Source of the DNA: a virus
Virus record (IMG/VR): IMGVR_UViG_3300005056_000001
Coordinates: 250,001-314,000 of that record
DNA: 64,000 nt
Reading direction: 5' to 3' (one strand)
Of the stretch, positions 1 through 8,462 are shown piece by piece. Under the pieces are notes generated by a model. The model searched no databases. It was not told the origin of the DNA and saw nothing but the letters and a program-made list of their open reading frames with translations. Positions within the stretch are counted from its first letter, which is position 1; every line of letters begins with the position of its first letter. The translations under genes and the position numbers were made by a program.

Positions 1-154
1 TGGTGGCATTCAGGAGCGATATAATGTCCTTTATATAGTCGTCGTCGTCGGCATCCATATATGTATTATATTTGTCAACCAATGACTGTTCAAACCAATG
101 AGTTTTGAATTTCACGTCTACCAAATCAGACGATGGAGGGTTGAAGTATTTCAT
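1..154 (-). CDS. Partial hypothetical protein (N-terminal 51 residues in window)
   Basis: An ATG at 154 opens a leftward reading frame that runs without a stop off the left edge. The visible part begins MKYFNPPSSDLVDVKF and contains an Asp-rich patch (DADDDD) near residue 36. I do not recognise the family. A GTACATA motif lies 14 bases upstream of the start, as for the structural genes, so I infer a late virion-related gene. Confidence 0.7.
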   Translation of the reverse strand, partial: MKYFNPPSSDLVDVKFKTHWFEQSLVDKYNTYMDADDDDYIKDIISLLNAT

Positions 155-574
155 ATTAATTTTATGCTATGTACCAATATTGTTGGTTGTGCCTAAAATC
201 TATTAGTGGCATATAACGTTATTTGCCACTTTTTGGTAAATTTTACTGTATCAGCTAAAATCGGAAAAAAGCCTAATAACAGCTATACCACTCAACGCCT
301 GTGTTTGTCGGCTGTTCGGTAGGGGGAATTTTTTGATTTTTTATCAGAAAAAAATGACCACTCTTGCACTTATCAGGGGAAACACGTGATTATTGGACAT
401 CAAAAACACTTTTGCACGTGCAAAAATAAGCAAAAACTGTTTGAGCTTCGTGACGTTATAATATTAATACATACCACACAGTCGACGTATAAAGGGTTAC
501 AGCCGATTTTTAAAAAATGTCATTTTTGGTGTCTACTATATAAAACAAAGAATACTTAATTAATAAATAGTAAT
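155..574. other. 420-bp divergent non-coding region with palindromes
   Basis: No credible gene on either strand. It holds the leftward GTACATA site, a perfect 16-bp palindrome TTTTGCACGTGCAAAA at 410-425, a second CACGTG at about 383, runs of A and T around 330-350, and a degenerate late motif (ATACATACC) near 469 in front of the rightward gene at 575. It looks like a divergent promoter region with operator-like symmetry. A role in replication initiation cannot be excluded but nothing specific shows it. Confidence 0.45.
168..174 (-). promoter_or_regulatory. Candidate late promoter GTACATA
   Basis: GTACATA on the minus strand, 14 bases before the start of the leftward partial gene. It is the leftmost member of the intergenic motif family described in the findings. 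Function inferred from recurrence and position. Confidence 0.5.
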
Positions 575-1501
575 ATGAACAAATTAGAGAAAGTTTTATC
601 AGAAATAAACAAGTGTTATGTCAATCGGATAACCTCGAATACATTCATAATTAATGAGGATTTTTGTGTGATATTGGCAGACAAATTAACATTGGATATT
701 GGTACCTATAAACAACAAAAAGAAGGCTTGGTTAAACACGAGATTCCCGACGATTTATTGGTGCCTGATGGCCCCACAAAAACACTTGGCACAATCTCCC
801 GAACAGACCTGTTGCATATTTATGAATGTACGGCACAAAACACAGCCAATGGTTGGAGCGATATCGTGTTGTCAGACGGTTTTTTGATTGGCACAGACAA
901 TATTGGCTTGATGGCCTGCAAACTTATCACAACAAAGAACCTTCCTAGGCCATGTTTGTTCCCCAAGGAGTTATTGCCATTCGTCACAATGGTTTTGGAC
1001 GACAAGCCTATCGGGGTTTTTGTAAAAAAATATAATGGCAAGTTTGTGTTTGGCCTCACAGACGGAAGCAACGGTGTTTTATATCTAAAGAAGTCTCCAT
1101 ATACAAACACGCTCCCTCCCATCAACAAGATCGCACCGAGTTTCAGTGTGGGGGAATATATCAAGATAGGCAAGACCGAGCGTAACTTTATTGGATCGCT
1201 AAACAATCGTTTGTGTTTGCTCCATCAAGATTATATTCGTTCGAACGAAAGAAAAATAAAGTGTCCAATCAAAAAAGGAAAGGAGAACACAACATGGCAC
1301 AGCAACCGAATGTTGAAATTTGCAACCCTGCGGACACCGAAATCTGTTACTGACCATACATACCCAACCATCGGCAAGGAGGTGACAACAGTCAAATTTA
1401 TACCCAATGATCTGCTAAAATTAATTGGTGACCAAGACTGTTTGTTGAGATGGGGCTTGCCTATCAAGGACGAAATGCTTTTGTATGTGGAATATTTGTA
1501 A
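575..1501 (+). CDS. Hypothetical protein, possible clamp-like (DnaN-type) fold
   Basis: 308 residues with an ATG start after an A/T-rich leader; first gene right of the divergent region. I cannot assign it firmly. Residues 95-115 (SDGFLIGTDNIG) resemble the DG-x-x-ATDG turn of bacterial beta clamps, and the last 35 residues (IPNDLLKLI, then LLRWGLPI) resemble the C-terminal strand pair of that family. These are eye-level resemblances only. There are no transmembrane segments or nuclease motifs. Followed after 67 bases by a membrane protein gene with its own GTACATA site. Alternative: unrelated virion or nucleic-acid binding protein. Confidence 0.55.
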   Translation: MNKLEKVLSEINKCYVNRITSNTFIINEDFCVILADKLTLDIGTYKQQKEGLVKHEIPDDLLVPDGPTKTLGTISRTDLLHIYECTAQNTANGWSDIVLSDGFLIGTDNIGLMACKLITTKNLPRPCLFPKELLPFVTMVLDDKPIGVFVKKYNGKFVFGLTDGSNGVLYLKKSPYTNTLPPINKIAPSFSVGEYIKIGKTERNFIGSLNNRLCLLHQDYIRSNERKIKCPIKKGKENTTWHSNRMLKFATLRTPKSVTDHTYPTIGKEVTTVKFIPNDLLKLIGDQDCLLRWGLPIKDEMLLYVEYL

Positions 1502-1508
1502 TGATTTA

Positions 1509-1515
1509 GTACATA
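1509..1515 (+). promoter_or_regulatory. Candidate late promoter GTACATA
   Basis: TTTAGTACATAAC immediately after the stop of the preceding gene and 53 bases before the ATG at 1569. Same motif as in front of the capsid and tail genes. Confidence 0.5.
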
Positions 1516-1568
1516 ACAAGAAGCCCGACACAAGATTTTATATAAACAGATTTTACGTTCTGTAAAAC

Positions 1569-1922
1569 ATGACAGTAGCAGTCCGCAACAAAAATAACAT
1601 GGAAAAAACAATACAGGCAGCAAAGTACAAGTTCATAGAACTCATGAAGGGTTCTTTGTTTAAGGACGACAAACCCTCGTCATCAAGGATTTTTGGGTAT
1701 GTAATGATGCTCATAATTTTCTTGTTTTCCGTGGTATTTATTGCCACCGAAATAGGAAACGCCATACTTTCTTGGAAAAACGGAAATGTTTATGTACCTT
1801 CATGGCAAACGATTACATTTTTTGGGATGTGTTTGACGCAAAAGTTGACATTACTTGGGATTTACAAAAAAGCAGAGAGTCTTATTCCTAAAAAAACAAT
1901 CGAAAAAAAGCCTGTCCAATAA
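1569..1922 (+). CDS. Small membrane protein, two predicted transmembrane segments
   Basis: 117 residues. A charged N-terminal half is followed by a strongly hydrophobic segment at about residues 42-65 (IFGYVMMLIIFLFSVVF), a polar stretch, a second more weakly hydrophobic segment at about 78-98, and a basic tail. Size and topology fit phage holins or small inner-membrane proteins, but no lysin lies beside it, so holin is only a guess. Its own upstream GTACATA site suggests late expression. Confidence 0.65.
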   Translation: MTVAVRNKNNMEKTIQAAKYKFIELMKGSLFKDDKPSSSRIFGYVMMLIIFLFSVVFIATEIGNAILSWKNGNVYVPSWQTITFFGMCLTQKLTLLGIYKKAESLIPKKTIEKKPVQ

Positions 1923-1948
1923 CAAAAGGACTCACAGGTTAATGAGAA

Positions 1949-1955
1949 TTACATA
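1949..1955 (+). promoter_or_regulatory. Late-promoter variant TTACATA
   Basis: TTACATAAC, one base from the consensus GTACATA, 17 bases before the ATG at 1973 in a short intergenic gap. Position matches the strict sites; the base change lowers confidence. Confidence 0.3.
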
Positions 1956-1972
1956 ACTAAACATTGAAATAA

Positions 1973-2584
1973 ATGAGACGAGTTTTTAGATCATCACAAT
2001 ACATTCCTGTTAATATCATACAGGGTGACGATGCCGACAAATGGAACGAGAAGATCTCTGATGGTCGCCATGAGTATGTGATTAGACAACTAGATCAAGG
2101 AATTGATTACAACACGAAAACCGAAGACCTTCCAACCAATTACAACAAATACGAATCCGAGGATGGTATGCACGTTTTAGCATACGGAAAGTATTCTAGT
2201 TTTGTGGGGTTGTACAAAGAAGCAAAGTACAAGTACTTTGACAGCGATTGGTCTTGGAGCGGTCTAGGGGCTGCCCAAATAGAGGATGCTGTTGGTGTTT
2301 TTTCACATAAAGATGTCCGTAATTATTACTACATGTTCCCGCTTAGTGACTATGACAAGAACGAATTTTCTTATATAAACCTAAGAGACAATGAGGGACT
2401 ATTCAGAGTCGAAACAGAAAGAATGAAATTTGGAGGATTTAGACCCCTTGTTAAGGTCAATGTGGCACGTGGGCTTATATACTTCATAGAAGACATGGAT
2501 GTTGAACCTATATCTTTTGAAAAAAAAGGAACCAAGGTGCAATTTATGAGACTCAATCTTTCACAATCCTACATGTTGCAGTAG
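1973..2584 (+). CDS. Hypothetical protein, probable late gene
   Basis: 203 residues, ATG start, no recognised domain. The middle is aromatic-rich (KYKYFDSDWSWSGLG) and the C-terminal part alternates short strands, suggesting a compact beta protein. It lies in a run of rightward late genes between a membrane protein and the SprT-type protease and has a TTACATA variant upstream. Could be a minor virion protein; no function assigned. Confidence 0.6.
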   Translation: MRRVFRSSQYIPVNIIQGDDADKWNEKISDGRHEYVIRQLDQGIDYNTKTEDLPTNYNKYESEDGMHVLAYGKYSSFVGLYKEAKYKYFDSDWSWSGLGAAQIEDAVGVFSHKDVRNYYYMFPLSDYDKNEFSYINLRDNEGLFRVETERMKFGGFRPLVKVNVARGLIYFIEDMDVEPISFEKKGTKVQFMRLNLSQSYMLQ

Positions 2585-2634
2585 CATAAACTACAAAAAA
2601 CAAAATATACTTAAATCAGTCAACAACCATCAAC

Positions 2635-3819
2635 ATGCATTTCAGAACTATAGACCCTAAATGGCTAACGCAAAACATCGTGACTATCAACGAAGAGGCA
2701 GACAGCACAGGCGAGATTGACCTACAAATGTATGTTGATGCCTATAGTGAATGGCTTTCGTCCAAGTTTGAGGACATCATTAATGTATACAAAAACGTGG
2801 AGGTAAGCACTGCCATTACAATCAATTTCATTGATGACAAGTTGGTTATCGTGGGTAGCATTCGTGGTATATCGTTTCGTGTCATGGATGAGGTATTGTC
2901 ATTTGCAGAAGACTACGACCTTTCAGGAACATTGGAATTAGGACTAAGCTACACGGCATCCTTTCCTGAAGATTTCTTTAACGAGTACTTTGAGAAGGAC
3001 GACAAAAAAGAAACCGACGAGAATGAAGAACCCGAAGAAGAGACAGACGACGACGATGTTGACGACATAAAGGACGATGATATTGACAATGCATCCGACG
3101 AGGTCAAGGAGATGCGTGAGTCCAAGGATCATATAGACCTTAACAAGGGGCTTGTCACAAAATGGTTTGACCACTTCAACAATTTATTGTTTGGTAACAG
3201 GCTTATTTTACCCCCAATTTCTTTTATGAGGTCTAAGTATGTATTGGCTAGTGTGGTATCAAACAGAAAAGTCAATGAATTGGGTAAATACCCCCCAATT
3301 TCCTTTAAGTTTAGCAGATTCTACAAGTTGGATTTGACAACATTTAAGGGTATTATGGTTCATGAAATGATACACATTGAGTTGTTACAATACGACGGTA
3401 TCGTTTCGGGCAAGGATGGTCACGGCGACGAGTTTGAGTACAGACGTGTCAGACTAAATAAACAAGTAGAGTTCGATGTCCCAAGAACCGAGAATGCAAA
3501 GCTTGAGGTTGACAGCAAGTCGGGCAAGAGATGGGATGTTATCGTTTTTAATCAGGTTGACGGCAGCAAGTCCATGCTTGTATACAAGAGCGGTTATTTG
3601 TCGGACAAGCTCGACGAGGTACAGTCAATTTTTGCATATTGGGTTACACATTACAACAAGAAAGGCGATTTTTCAATTGAGGTTTATAATACGGGTGCCA
3701 CAAACGTGGCCATGTACCGTCAAAAAAGAAATCTTAAAACAACAAATGCCCAAGTCCTAGACAGTACGCTTGCCCAAGAAATCAAAGATGAGGGCAAGTT
3801 GATCTACACCGTAAAATAA
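2635..3819 (+). CDS. SprT-like zinc metalloprotease domain protein
   Basis: 394 residues. Residues 243-247 are HEMIH, a zincin HExxH active site in a helix, and H263 in HGDEF is the expected third zinc ligand, the arrangement of SprT/Spartan and Wss1-type proteases. The C-terminal part (about 290-390) is beta-rich and probably binds substrate. Before the catalytic domain is a highly acidic low-complexity linker (about residues 121-165, mostly Asp and Glu), preceded by a distinct N-terminal domain of about 115 residues. SprT-family enzymes cut DNA-bound or DNA-crosslinked proteins; here the target is unknown and a head-maturation role is only a possibility. Located in the late rightward block. 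Confidence 0.8.
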   Translation: MHFRTIDPKWLTQNIVTINEEADSTGEIDLQMYVDAYSEWLSSKFEDIINVYKNVEVSTAITINFIDDKLVIVGSIRGISFRVMDEVLSFAEDYDLSGTLELGLSYTASFPEDFFNEYFEKDDKKETDENEEPEEETDDDDVDDIKDDDIDNASDEVKEMRESKDHIDLNKGLVTKWFDHFNNLLFGNRLILPPISFMRSKYVLASVVSNRKVNELGKYPPISFKFSRFYKLDLTTFKGIMVHEMIHIELLQYDGIVSGKDGHGDEFEYRRVRLNKQVEFDVPRTENAKLEVDSKSGKRWDVIVFNQVDGSKSMLVYKSGYLSDKLDEVQSIFAYWVTHYNKKGDFSIEVYNTGATNVAMYRQKRNLKTTNAQVLDSTLAQEIKDEGKLIYTVK

Positions 3820-3824
3820 TATTG

Positions 3825-3831
3825 GTACATA
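3825..3831 (+). promoter_or_regulatory. Candidate late promoter GTACATA
   Basis: TTGGTACATATTT ends only 11 bases before the ATG at 3843. If initiation occurs 6-8 bases downstream as at T4 late promoters, the mRNA leader would be only a few bases long. This is the closest motif-to-start spacing in the window. Confidence 0.55.
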
Positions 3832-3842
3832 TTTAAAAAGAT

Positions 3843-4679
3843 ATGGCTATTACAACTCCCGAAGAATTTCTTGCCAACAGAACCTTGCCGACAGTAAGAC
3901 CTGTTGATGCCGCATTCATTCAAGACATCATGAATGAACTGAACGAGGAATGTGGTCTTTCTGTAAATATTGACCCAAAAAAAATATTGCGACAAATTCG
4001 CAAGGTTGCCCGATATGTCTATAAGCATTACCAATACATGACTCTCCAACAAAAGGTGGCACTATTAAGATACGAAGACTTCAAGGATAGTTATGCGGCC
4101 AATGGTGGTATGTATGCAACCGTAACGCTCCCAAATTCAATCGAGGGGCTGTGGGGCATAAGTCCTGCAAATAATGGGTCATACGGCACATCTTCTAGGA
4201 TTTTAGACATTCCGTTATTGCGCTCGGTATCACTCACACAGGCAGCAGGCGGTTTTAGTATACAGACCAATGCGGCCAATCAATATAATTATTCTGTGTC
4301 TGATGCCACAATTGCACTCTACGAACAGGCCTCCTATCAGAATCATTTTCAGTCGGGGTTCCCGTTTAGTTTTTCTCATGCAAGCAAGGAGTTGGTAATC
4401 AGGCCCAAGGTAAGACAATCATGTGGTGTCATATTGGGCGTTTATGTTCAGACAGACATATCAAACCTATACAACGATTATTATTTCAGGGAGCATGTGA
4501 TGGGTGAATGCATGATTAGTGCTGCCCGAATTTTTGGAACATTTGACATTGAGTTGGGTGGTGGTGCCACGATTAATTGGAAGGACATAAAAGACGACGG
4601 AAGAGAAAAGGTTGACGAATGCAAAGACCACTATAAAACGACGACATTTATGCCAAAAACATTTTTCAAGGGCAAGTAG
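3843..4679 (+). CDS. Putative virion (neck/head-completion-like) protein
   Basis: 278 residues. The N-terminal 75 residues are helical; the middle is Gly/Ser/Asn-rich like an exposed beta domain. The C-terminal helix ends in LGGGATINWKDIKDDGREK, resembling the Gly-rich loop plus charged helix seen in T4-like neck and structural proteins. That family link is from memory and uncertain. A GTACATA site directly in front and a strong terminator behind make it a single-gene late transcription unit. Confidence 0.5.
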   Translation: MAITTPEEFLANRTLPTVRPVDAAFIQDIMNELNEECGLSVNIDPKKILRQIRKVARYVYKHYQYMTLQQKVALLRYEDFKDSYAANGGMYATVTLPNSIEGLWGISPANNGSYGTSSRILDIPLLRSVSLTQAAGGFSIQTNAANQYNYSVSDATIALYEQASYQNHFQSGFPFSFSHASKELVIRPKVRQSCGVILGVYVQTDISNLYNDYYFREHVMGECMISAARIFGTFDIELGGGATINWKDIKDDGREKVDECKDHYKTTTFMPKTFFKGK

Positions 4680-4731
4680 TTTTTGCCTAACTCTCGGTTC
4701 TTGGAGTCGATAACCGTGAGTTAGGCAAAAA
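4680..4731. terminator. Bidirectional terminator hairpin
   Basis: Perfect 14-bp inverted repeat: 4680-4693 (TTTTTGCCTAACTC) pairs with 4718-4731, with an additional inner pairing CGGTT/AACCG. It starts at the end of the 3843-4679 gene, and U-runs on either strand allow termination in both directions. Confidence 0.85.
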
Positions 4732-4745
4732 TATGGTAACTAAAC

Positions 4746-4788
4746 AAAAAAATGTTCGATAATTTTTATAATTATCGAACATTTTTTT
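4746..4788. terminator. Second long AT-rich hairpin
   Basis: Perfect 19-bp inverted repeat: 4746-4764 pairs with 4770-4788 around a 5-base loop, with A-run and T-run ends. It ends 13 bases before the LRR gene start, so besides acting as a back-up terminator it isolates that gene from upstream transcription or could lie in its leader. Confidence 0.75.
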
Positions 4789-4801
4789 GTTACATTTGTT
4801 C

Positions 4802-5812
4802 ATGGAATACACAACAGAAGAACACAAACGCCTTGATTTAATATTTAGTGACAACCTAGAATTGGTCAAAGAATTAGAAAAAGGCAACCCGACAGGGGTA
4901 TTTGCCAAGTTGTCTGTCGATTTTATCGACCTTATAAATTTAACAGGCAAGGGTTTTGAGGATGTCTATCTCTTGGATAATGTCGATTCTTTGCTCTATA
5001 ACATGAACCACATACCCGAATGTGTGTTCATGTTACGAAACCTAAAACGGTTGGTGTGGGACGAGAAACACTTAACAGAAATCCCTCAAGGAATTGGAAA
5101 GCTAGTCAATCTCGAGTACCTATCCTTGGCGTTCAACGAAATATCAACACTTCCCGACTGCATGTCCAACCTAAAGAAGTTAACACACCTTGAACTCAAA
5201 GGAAATAAAATTGTAGACTTTCCACGGTCTATTTTTGACATGCCCTCATTGACGTTTCTATCACTTAGCGGGAATGAAATCAAAAACATACCACAGGAAA
5301 TTGGACAATTAACAAGTCTACATACTATTATGATTTACAGTAATAGACTAACATCTCTCCCAAATTCATTGTCTATACTGCCCAACCTTAGAAGCTTGCT
5401 CATTAAACATAACAAGATTAAAAACCTGCCATCAGACTCGCATAACTTGTCGGGTCTTACCTTTCTTTCTTGGGGTGACAATGGACTGACAGAATTCCCG
5501 ACCGAAATCAGGAACCTAACAAACCTAGAAACATTATACCTAGACGATAATAATATAAAAACAGTCCCTGATTGGATAAGCGAACTCACAGAATTAGATA
5601 TGTTTAATTTGTCGGATAACAACATTACACAGCTCCCCGACTCTTTGTGCAAAATGGATTTGTTGGGGTCTTTGTCAGTCACCCGAAACCCTATTACACA
5701 CCTGCCCCAAGCAATCGGAAGTATTAAAAGTCTATATGAGTTATATATTTATTCGACAAACATAACGGTATGTCCACAAATCGACGGTGTGGAGGTTCAT
5801 TTTTTGCAATAA
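4802..5812 (+). CDS. Leucine-rich repeat protein A
   Basis: 336 residues from ATG 4802 (an in-frame TTG 15 bases earlier is less likely because it lies in the hairpin). From about residue 70 to the end there are roughly eleven 23-residue repeats of the LxxLxxLxLxxNxIxxLPxxI type, as in Ras-suppressor and plant-type LRR proteins. The first 65 residues form a non-repeat helical cap. No signal peptide, so it probably acts inside the host cell by binding another protein. A second LRR protein at 56.5 kb shares the repeat type and a similar N-terminus. TACATTTG at 4791-4798 resembles a Bacteroidota -7 box, which would make the mRNA almost leaderless. Confidence 0.9.
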   Translation: MEYTTEEHKRLDLIFSDNLELVKELEKGNPTGVFAKLSVDFIDLINLTGKGFEDVYLLDNVDSLLYNMNHIPECVFMLRNLKRLVWDEKHLTEIPQGIGKLVNLEYLSLAFNEISTLPDCMSNLKKLTHLELKGNKIVDFPRSIFDMPSLTFLSLSGNEIKNIPQEIGQLTSLHTIMIYSNRLTSLPNSLSILPNLRSLLIKHNKIKNLPSDSHNLSGLTFLSWGDNGLTEFPTEIRNLTNLETLYLDDNNIKTVPDWISELTELDMFNLSDNNITQLPDSLCKMDLLGSLSVTRNPITHLPQAIGSIKSLYELYIYSTNITVCPQIDGVEVHFLQ

Positions 5813-5828
5813 TGAGGATGTGTTATAC

Positions 5829-5889
5829 TTTAATAAAATGTTAAAATTATGCACAACACTTGTTTATTTCAAGATATTTTGTATATTTA
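5829..5889 (+). promoter_or_regulatory. Host-type promoter with upstream GTTAA-block motif
   Basis: TTG at 5860-5862, a 19-base spacer and TATATTTA at 5882-5889 fit the Bacteroidota -33/-7 promoter (TTG, TAnnTTTG). Upstream, 5829-5845 reads TTTAATAAAATGTTAAA, a match to the GTTAAnnAAATGTTAAA motif found elsewhere. The distance from TGTTAA to TTG equals that in the 73-bp repeats near 60 kb. Confidence 0.5.
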
Positions 5890-5909
5890 CATCACAACCA
5901 ATACAACAC

Positions 5910-6242
5910 ATGCAACAAGAAGACTATAAAAACGAACACAGCAGGCTAGAAGGTCAAATATTAAGGCTACAATCCGAGCTCCGAGAATCGAAAGCCAAAT
6001 ATATAAAGGACTATTCAGAGTTCCAACTTGACGAAAAGGTAATAATTTGCACACCTACACATACAAATAGTCATGGACAGGTTCCTTGTTCGGAAAGATT
6101 TGCCTACATACACGAGGTTAGTTTAGACTATATTGCAGATTTTCGATACGAATTAAAACAGGCCAAAAAGAACGGCAAGAAGTCAAGGAACAACGAATGG
6201 CTACACACGCATAATTATGTGGAATATCTAAAAAAAATATAA
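5910..6242 (+). CDS. Hypothetical protein with N-terminal coiled coil
   Basis: 110 residues from ATG 5910, chosen because it follows the promoter at 5860-5889; the open frame extends further upstream without support. Residues 1-45 form a charged heptad-like helix; the rest is hydrophilic and ends in EYLKKI. Not recognised. First gene of a tight rightward cluster. Confidence 0.6.
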   Translation: MQQEDYKNEHSRLEGQILRLQSELRESKAKYIKDYSEFQLDEKVIICTPTHTNSHGQVPCSERFAYIHEVSLDYIADFRYELKQAKKNGKKSRNNEWLHTHNYVEYLKKI

Positions 6243-6243
6243 A

Positions 6244-6636
6244 ATGAATATACTTAAACCGATTCGTATAGATGGCGAGGATGTTATTGTCCAACTCCCA
6301 CATGGTGGAGAAGTCACAAAGGAAATGTATGAGGACGAGAATGGGACATACTTTATGGGCTTTGGTTTTGTTGCAAATTACATCCCACAACATATCTTAG
6401 ACGGAAAGCCTCCACATGGCGATGACGTGGTATTGGAAGACATGAAAATCATACAATTTGATATTATTAAATCAAAAAGGTACCCACTAAAGTCTTCGGC
6501 ACATATCATACATCCAAACGACAAATCAATAAGCGTCATGGGTCTGAAGCTCCCAATAAAAACATATAAATCAATCACTAAACCAAGTATGCAACAAATA
6601 AAAATGTGGCACAAACTAAACAATAAACAATGGTAG
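6244..6636 (+). CDS. Hypothetical protein
   Basis: 130 residues starting two bases after the previous stop, and overlapping the next start by 7 bases, so translation is probably coupled. It begins MNILKPIRIDGEDVIV, a short beta hairpin, and ends basic. No recognised family. Confidence 0.6.
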   Translation: MNILKPIRIDGEDVIVQLPHGGEVTKEMYEDENGTYFMGFGFVANYIPQHILDGKPPHGDDVVLEDMKIIQFDIIKSKRYPLKSSAHIIHPNDKSISVMGLKLPIKTYKSITKPSMQQIKMWHKLNNKQW

Positions 6637-6935
6637 GTAAATACATAAGTCAAAAAACTAGAAAGTCGGCAACAGAAAACGGAATGTTCGTGACCGAAAA
6701 AACAACTATTTCTGAATTGAGTGGACGTCTGAGAGATGCAGGGGTTGAAATTAATATGAACACAGTATACAACACCGAGGCTGTTAAGGTTGGATACAAT
6801 TTTATTGTGTTTAGCACACTCCCCCAAAAAATAGATGCAGAACTAAGCATGCTCTGCGAGGATTGGTTCGTAAAAGATTATTATGATGCATTGGATCAGG
6901 CATTGCTTGAGGGTCTAGAATTTTTACAAAAATAA
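6630..6935 (+). CDS. Hypothetical protein
   Basis: 101 residues, start overlapping the preceding gene. Mixed helix and strand; acidic C-terminal helix (DYYDALDQALLEGLEFLQK). No recognised motif. Part of the 5.9-8.8 kb small-gene cluster. Confidence 0.6.
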   Translation: MVGKYISQKTRKSATENGMFVTEKTTISELSGRLRDAGVEINMNTVYNTEAVKVGYNFIVFSTLPQKIDAELSMLCEDWFVKDYYDALDQALLEGLEFLQK

Positions 6936-6996
6936 TTTAATAGGTTGAATATCCATATTCGGACATTATCTAGAACAATTGAACAATACACAAAAA

Positions 6997-8082
6997 ATGA
7001 AACCATACGATAAATTATTAGAAGAGATTTTCGGGGCATTCTTAGAAATGATGGGATGTGTTATCGACGAAAAAATTATAAAAAATGTTGTTCAGTACTC
7101 TAGTGTCACCATAGAAATGGACGATAGCGAATACTCGGAAGACCCGTCGAACACTTACTATGGAAACGTTAAATACATCAGCACACACCTAAAATATTTT
7201 AATGCTGTTATTGCCGTATACACCAATACAGGAGGTGAATTTTGTATGGGTACATGGGAATTCACCACAAAGGGTCGAGAGGTATTATTTCCTATGATTG
7301 TTCGTGCAATGGGCATAGTAAATAGTACACATATACCAAAGACACTAAAGGTTTGGTGTGGTGACGAGGAGGAGTATGACGGAACATATGGTCTACACCC
7401 CATAAAACAGGTCGAAAAGGCAAAGTTTGACATTAAAAGGTTGCTAGACGACCCCCAATACGAAAAGAATGTATATACCAACAGCACTGATTACCTGTGT
7501 ATGATCAAGGCGTATGCAGAACTGAAGGGTGTGGTTGTCGAATATAGTCTGAACATGAGAGAATCCGACTTTGACGGTATCATGAAAAACTTGGGTGGTG
7601 GTATGGCAGAGGTCGAAAAGATAGAAACCGAAATCAAAGAAAAGAACTTTGCAAAAAAACGTTGTAATATTTTTGACAGGCTCAAGGAAGTATATGACAT
7701 GGACAATCGGGTCTATGTGTCACATCTACACTTCATTGCCTACCTGACCAACCACGATTTCACAAAGGGTAATTTTAAATGGTCATACCTAAAGAATATA
7801 ATCAACGGATTAAGCGGTGATCAGACATTGGACTTGTATTGTCGAATTTTTATTGGAACGCTTGATGTTATTTTACTAGGAGCCGTAGAGAACGCCGACG
7901 TGACCAAGAAGGATTGGTTTTATGATATCCTAGAAAATGCGGTGGTGCCTAAAATACACAAGGAATCACTTTTGGAACAGTGTAAGTCTTGGTGTACACA
8001 CAGCAATGGCGAAGAGGGTCTACGTGAAAGAATGTATGAATGGATCAAGGATATTGATTGGACTAAAACACAGATATTATGA
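6997..8082 (+). CDS. Hypothetical protein, 361 residues
   Basis: ATG 6997 is chosen over an in-frame TTG 18 bases earlier. The protein is soluble and mixed alpha/beta, with an acidic patch near residues 35-45 and a Trp-rich C-terminus. I see no nucleotide-binding, nuclease or membrane signature. It overlaps the next gene by four bases (ATGA), indicating translational coupling. Confidence 0.6.
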   Translation: MKPYDKLLEEIFGAFLEMMGCVIDEKIIKNVVQYSSVTIEMDDSEYSEDPSNTYYGNVKYISTHLKYFNAVIAVYTNTGGEFCMGTWEFTTKGREVLFPMIVRAMGIVNSTHIPKTLKVWCGDEEEYDGTYGLHPIKQVEKAKFDIKRLLDDPQYEKNVYTNSTDYLCMIKAYAELKGVVVEYSLNMRESDFDGIMKNLGGGMAEVEKIETEIKEKNFAKKRCNIFDRLKEVYDMDNRVYVSHLHFIAYLTNHDFTKGNFKWSYLKNIINGLSGDQTLDLYCRIFIGTLDVILLGAVENADVTKKDWFYDILENAVVPKIHKESLLEQCKSWCTHSNGEEGLRERMYEWIKDIDWTKTQIL

Positions 8083-8462
8083 TATTTATATACATAACAA
8101 GGCAGTGCGATCGCTACCATTTTATTGGGGATTCACTTGTCGAAAAGCACTCGCTCCGTATTATGCAGGTCGAGGATTCTGAAGATTCCGACAGGTTGCA
8201 ACAAGACGTAATGGAACTCCTAGACAAGCAGCACCGCATAGACGAACTGCTTACTAGGGACGTATTGAATACCATTTTCGATGCCCACAAACAAAACCCT
8301 CCATTTTGTGACTTTTGGACTGATGGCACAGGATGGCAAGAGTACGAGTTTGACACGGAAGAAATAATGAGACAGGCAGAGACCGTTCTTTGCAAAAAAT
8401 GGGACATGGAAAATGTCACCGAAATGTTTAATAAAAACAACAACAAACCACAGAGATTATGA
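8079..8462 (+). CDS. Hypothetical acidic protein
   Basis: 127 residues; the start overlaps the upstream stop (ATGA) and the end overlaps the next start, so it sits in a coupled trio. Residues 29-127 are acidic and helical; an internal ATG at 8163 is an alternative start. Not recognised. Confidence 0.55.
   Translation: MIFIYITRQCDRYHFIGDSLVEKHSLRIMQVEDSEDSDRLQQDVMELLDKQHRIDELLTRDVLNTIFDAHKQNPPFCDFWTDGTGWQEYEFDTEEIMRQAETVLCKKWDMENVTEMFNKNNNKPQRL

Noticed and set aside
4791-4798. TACATTTG as a definite promoter for LRR protein A
   Set aside because: It matches the -7 box, but I find no TTG at 17-23 bases upstream, and the region is a hairpin arm, so it is only mentioned.
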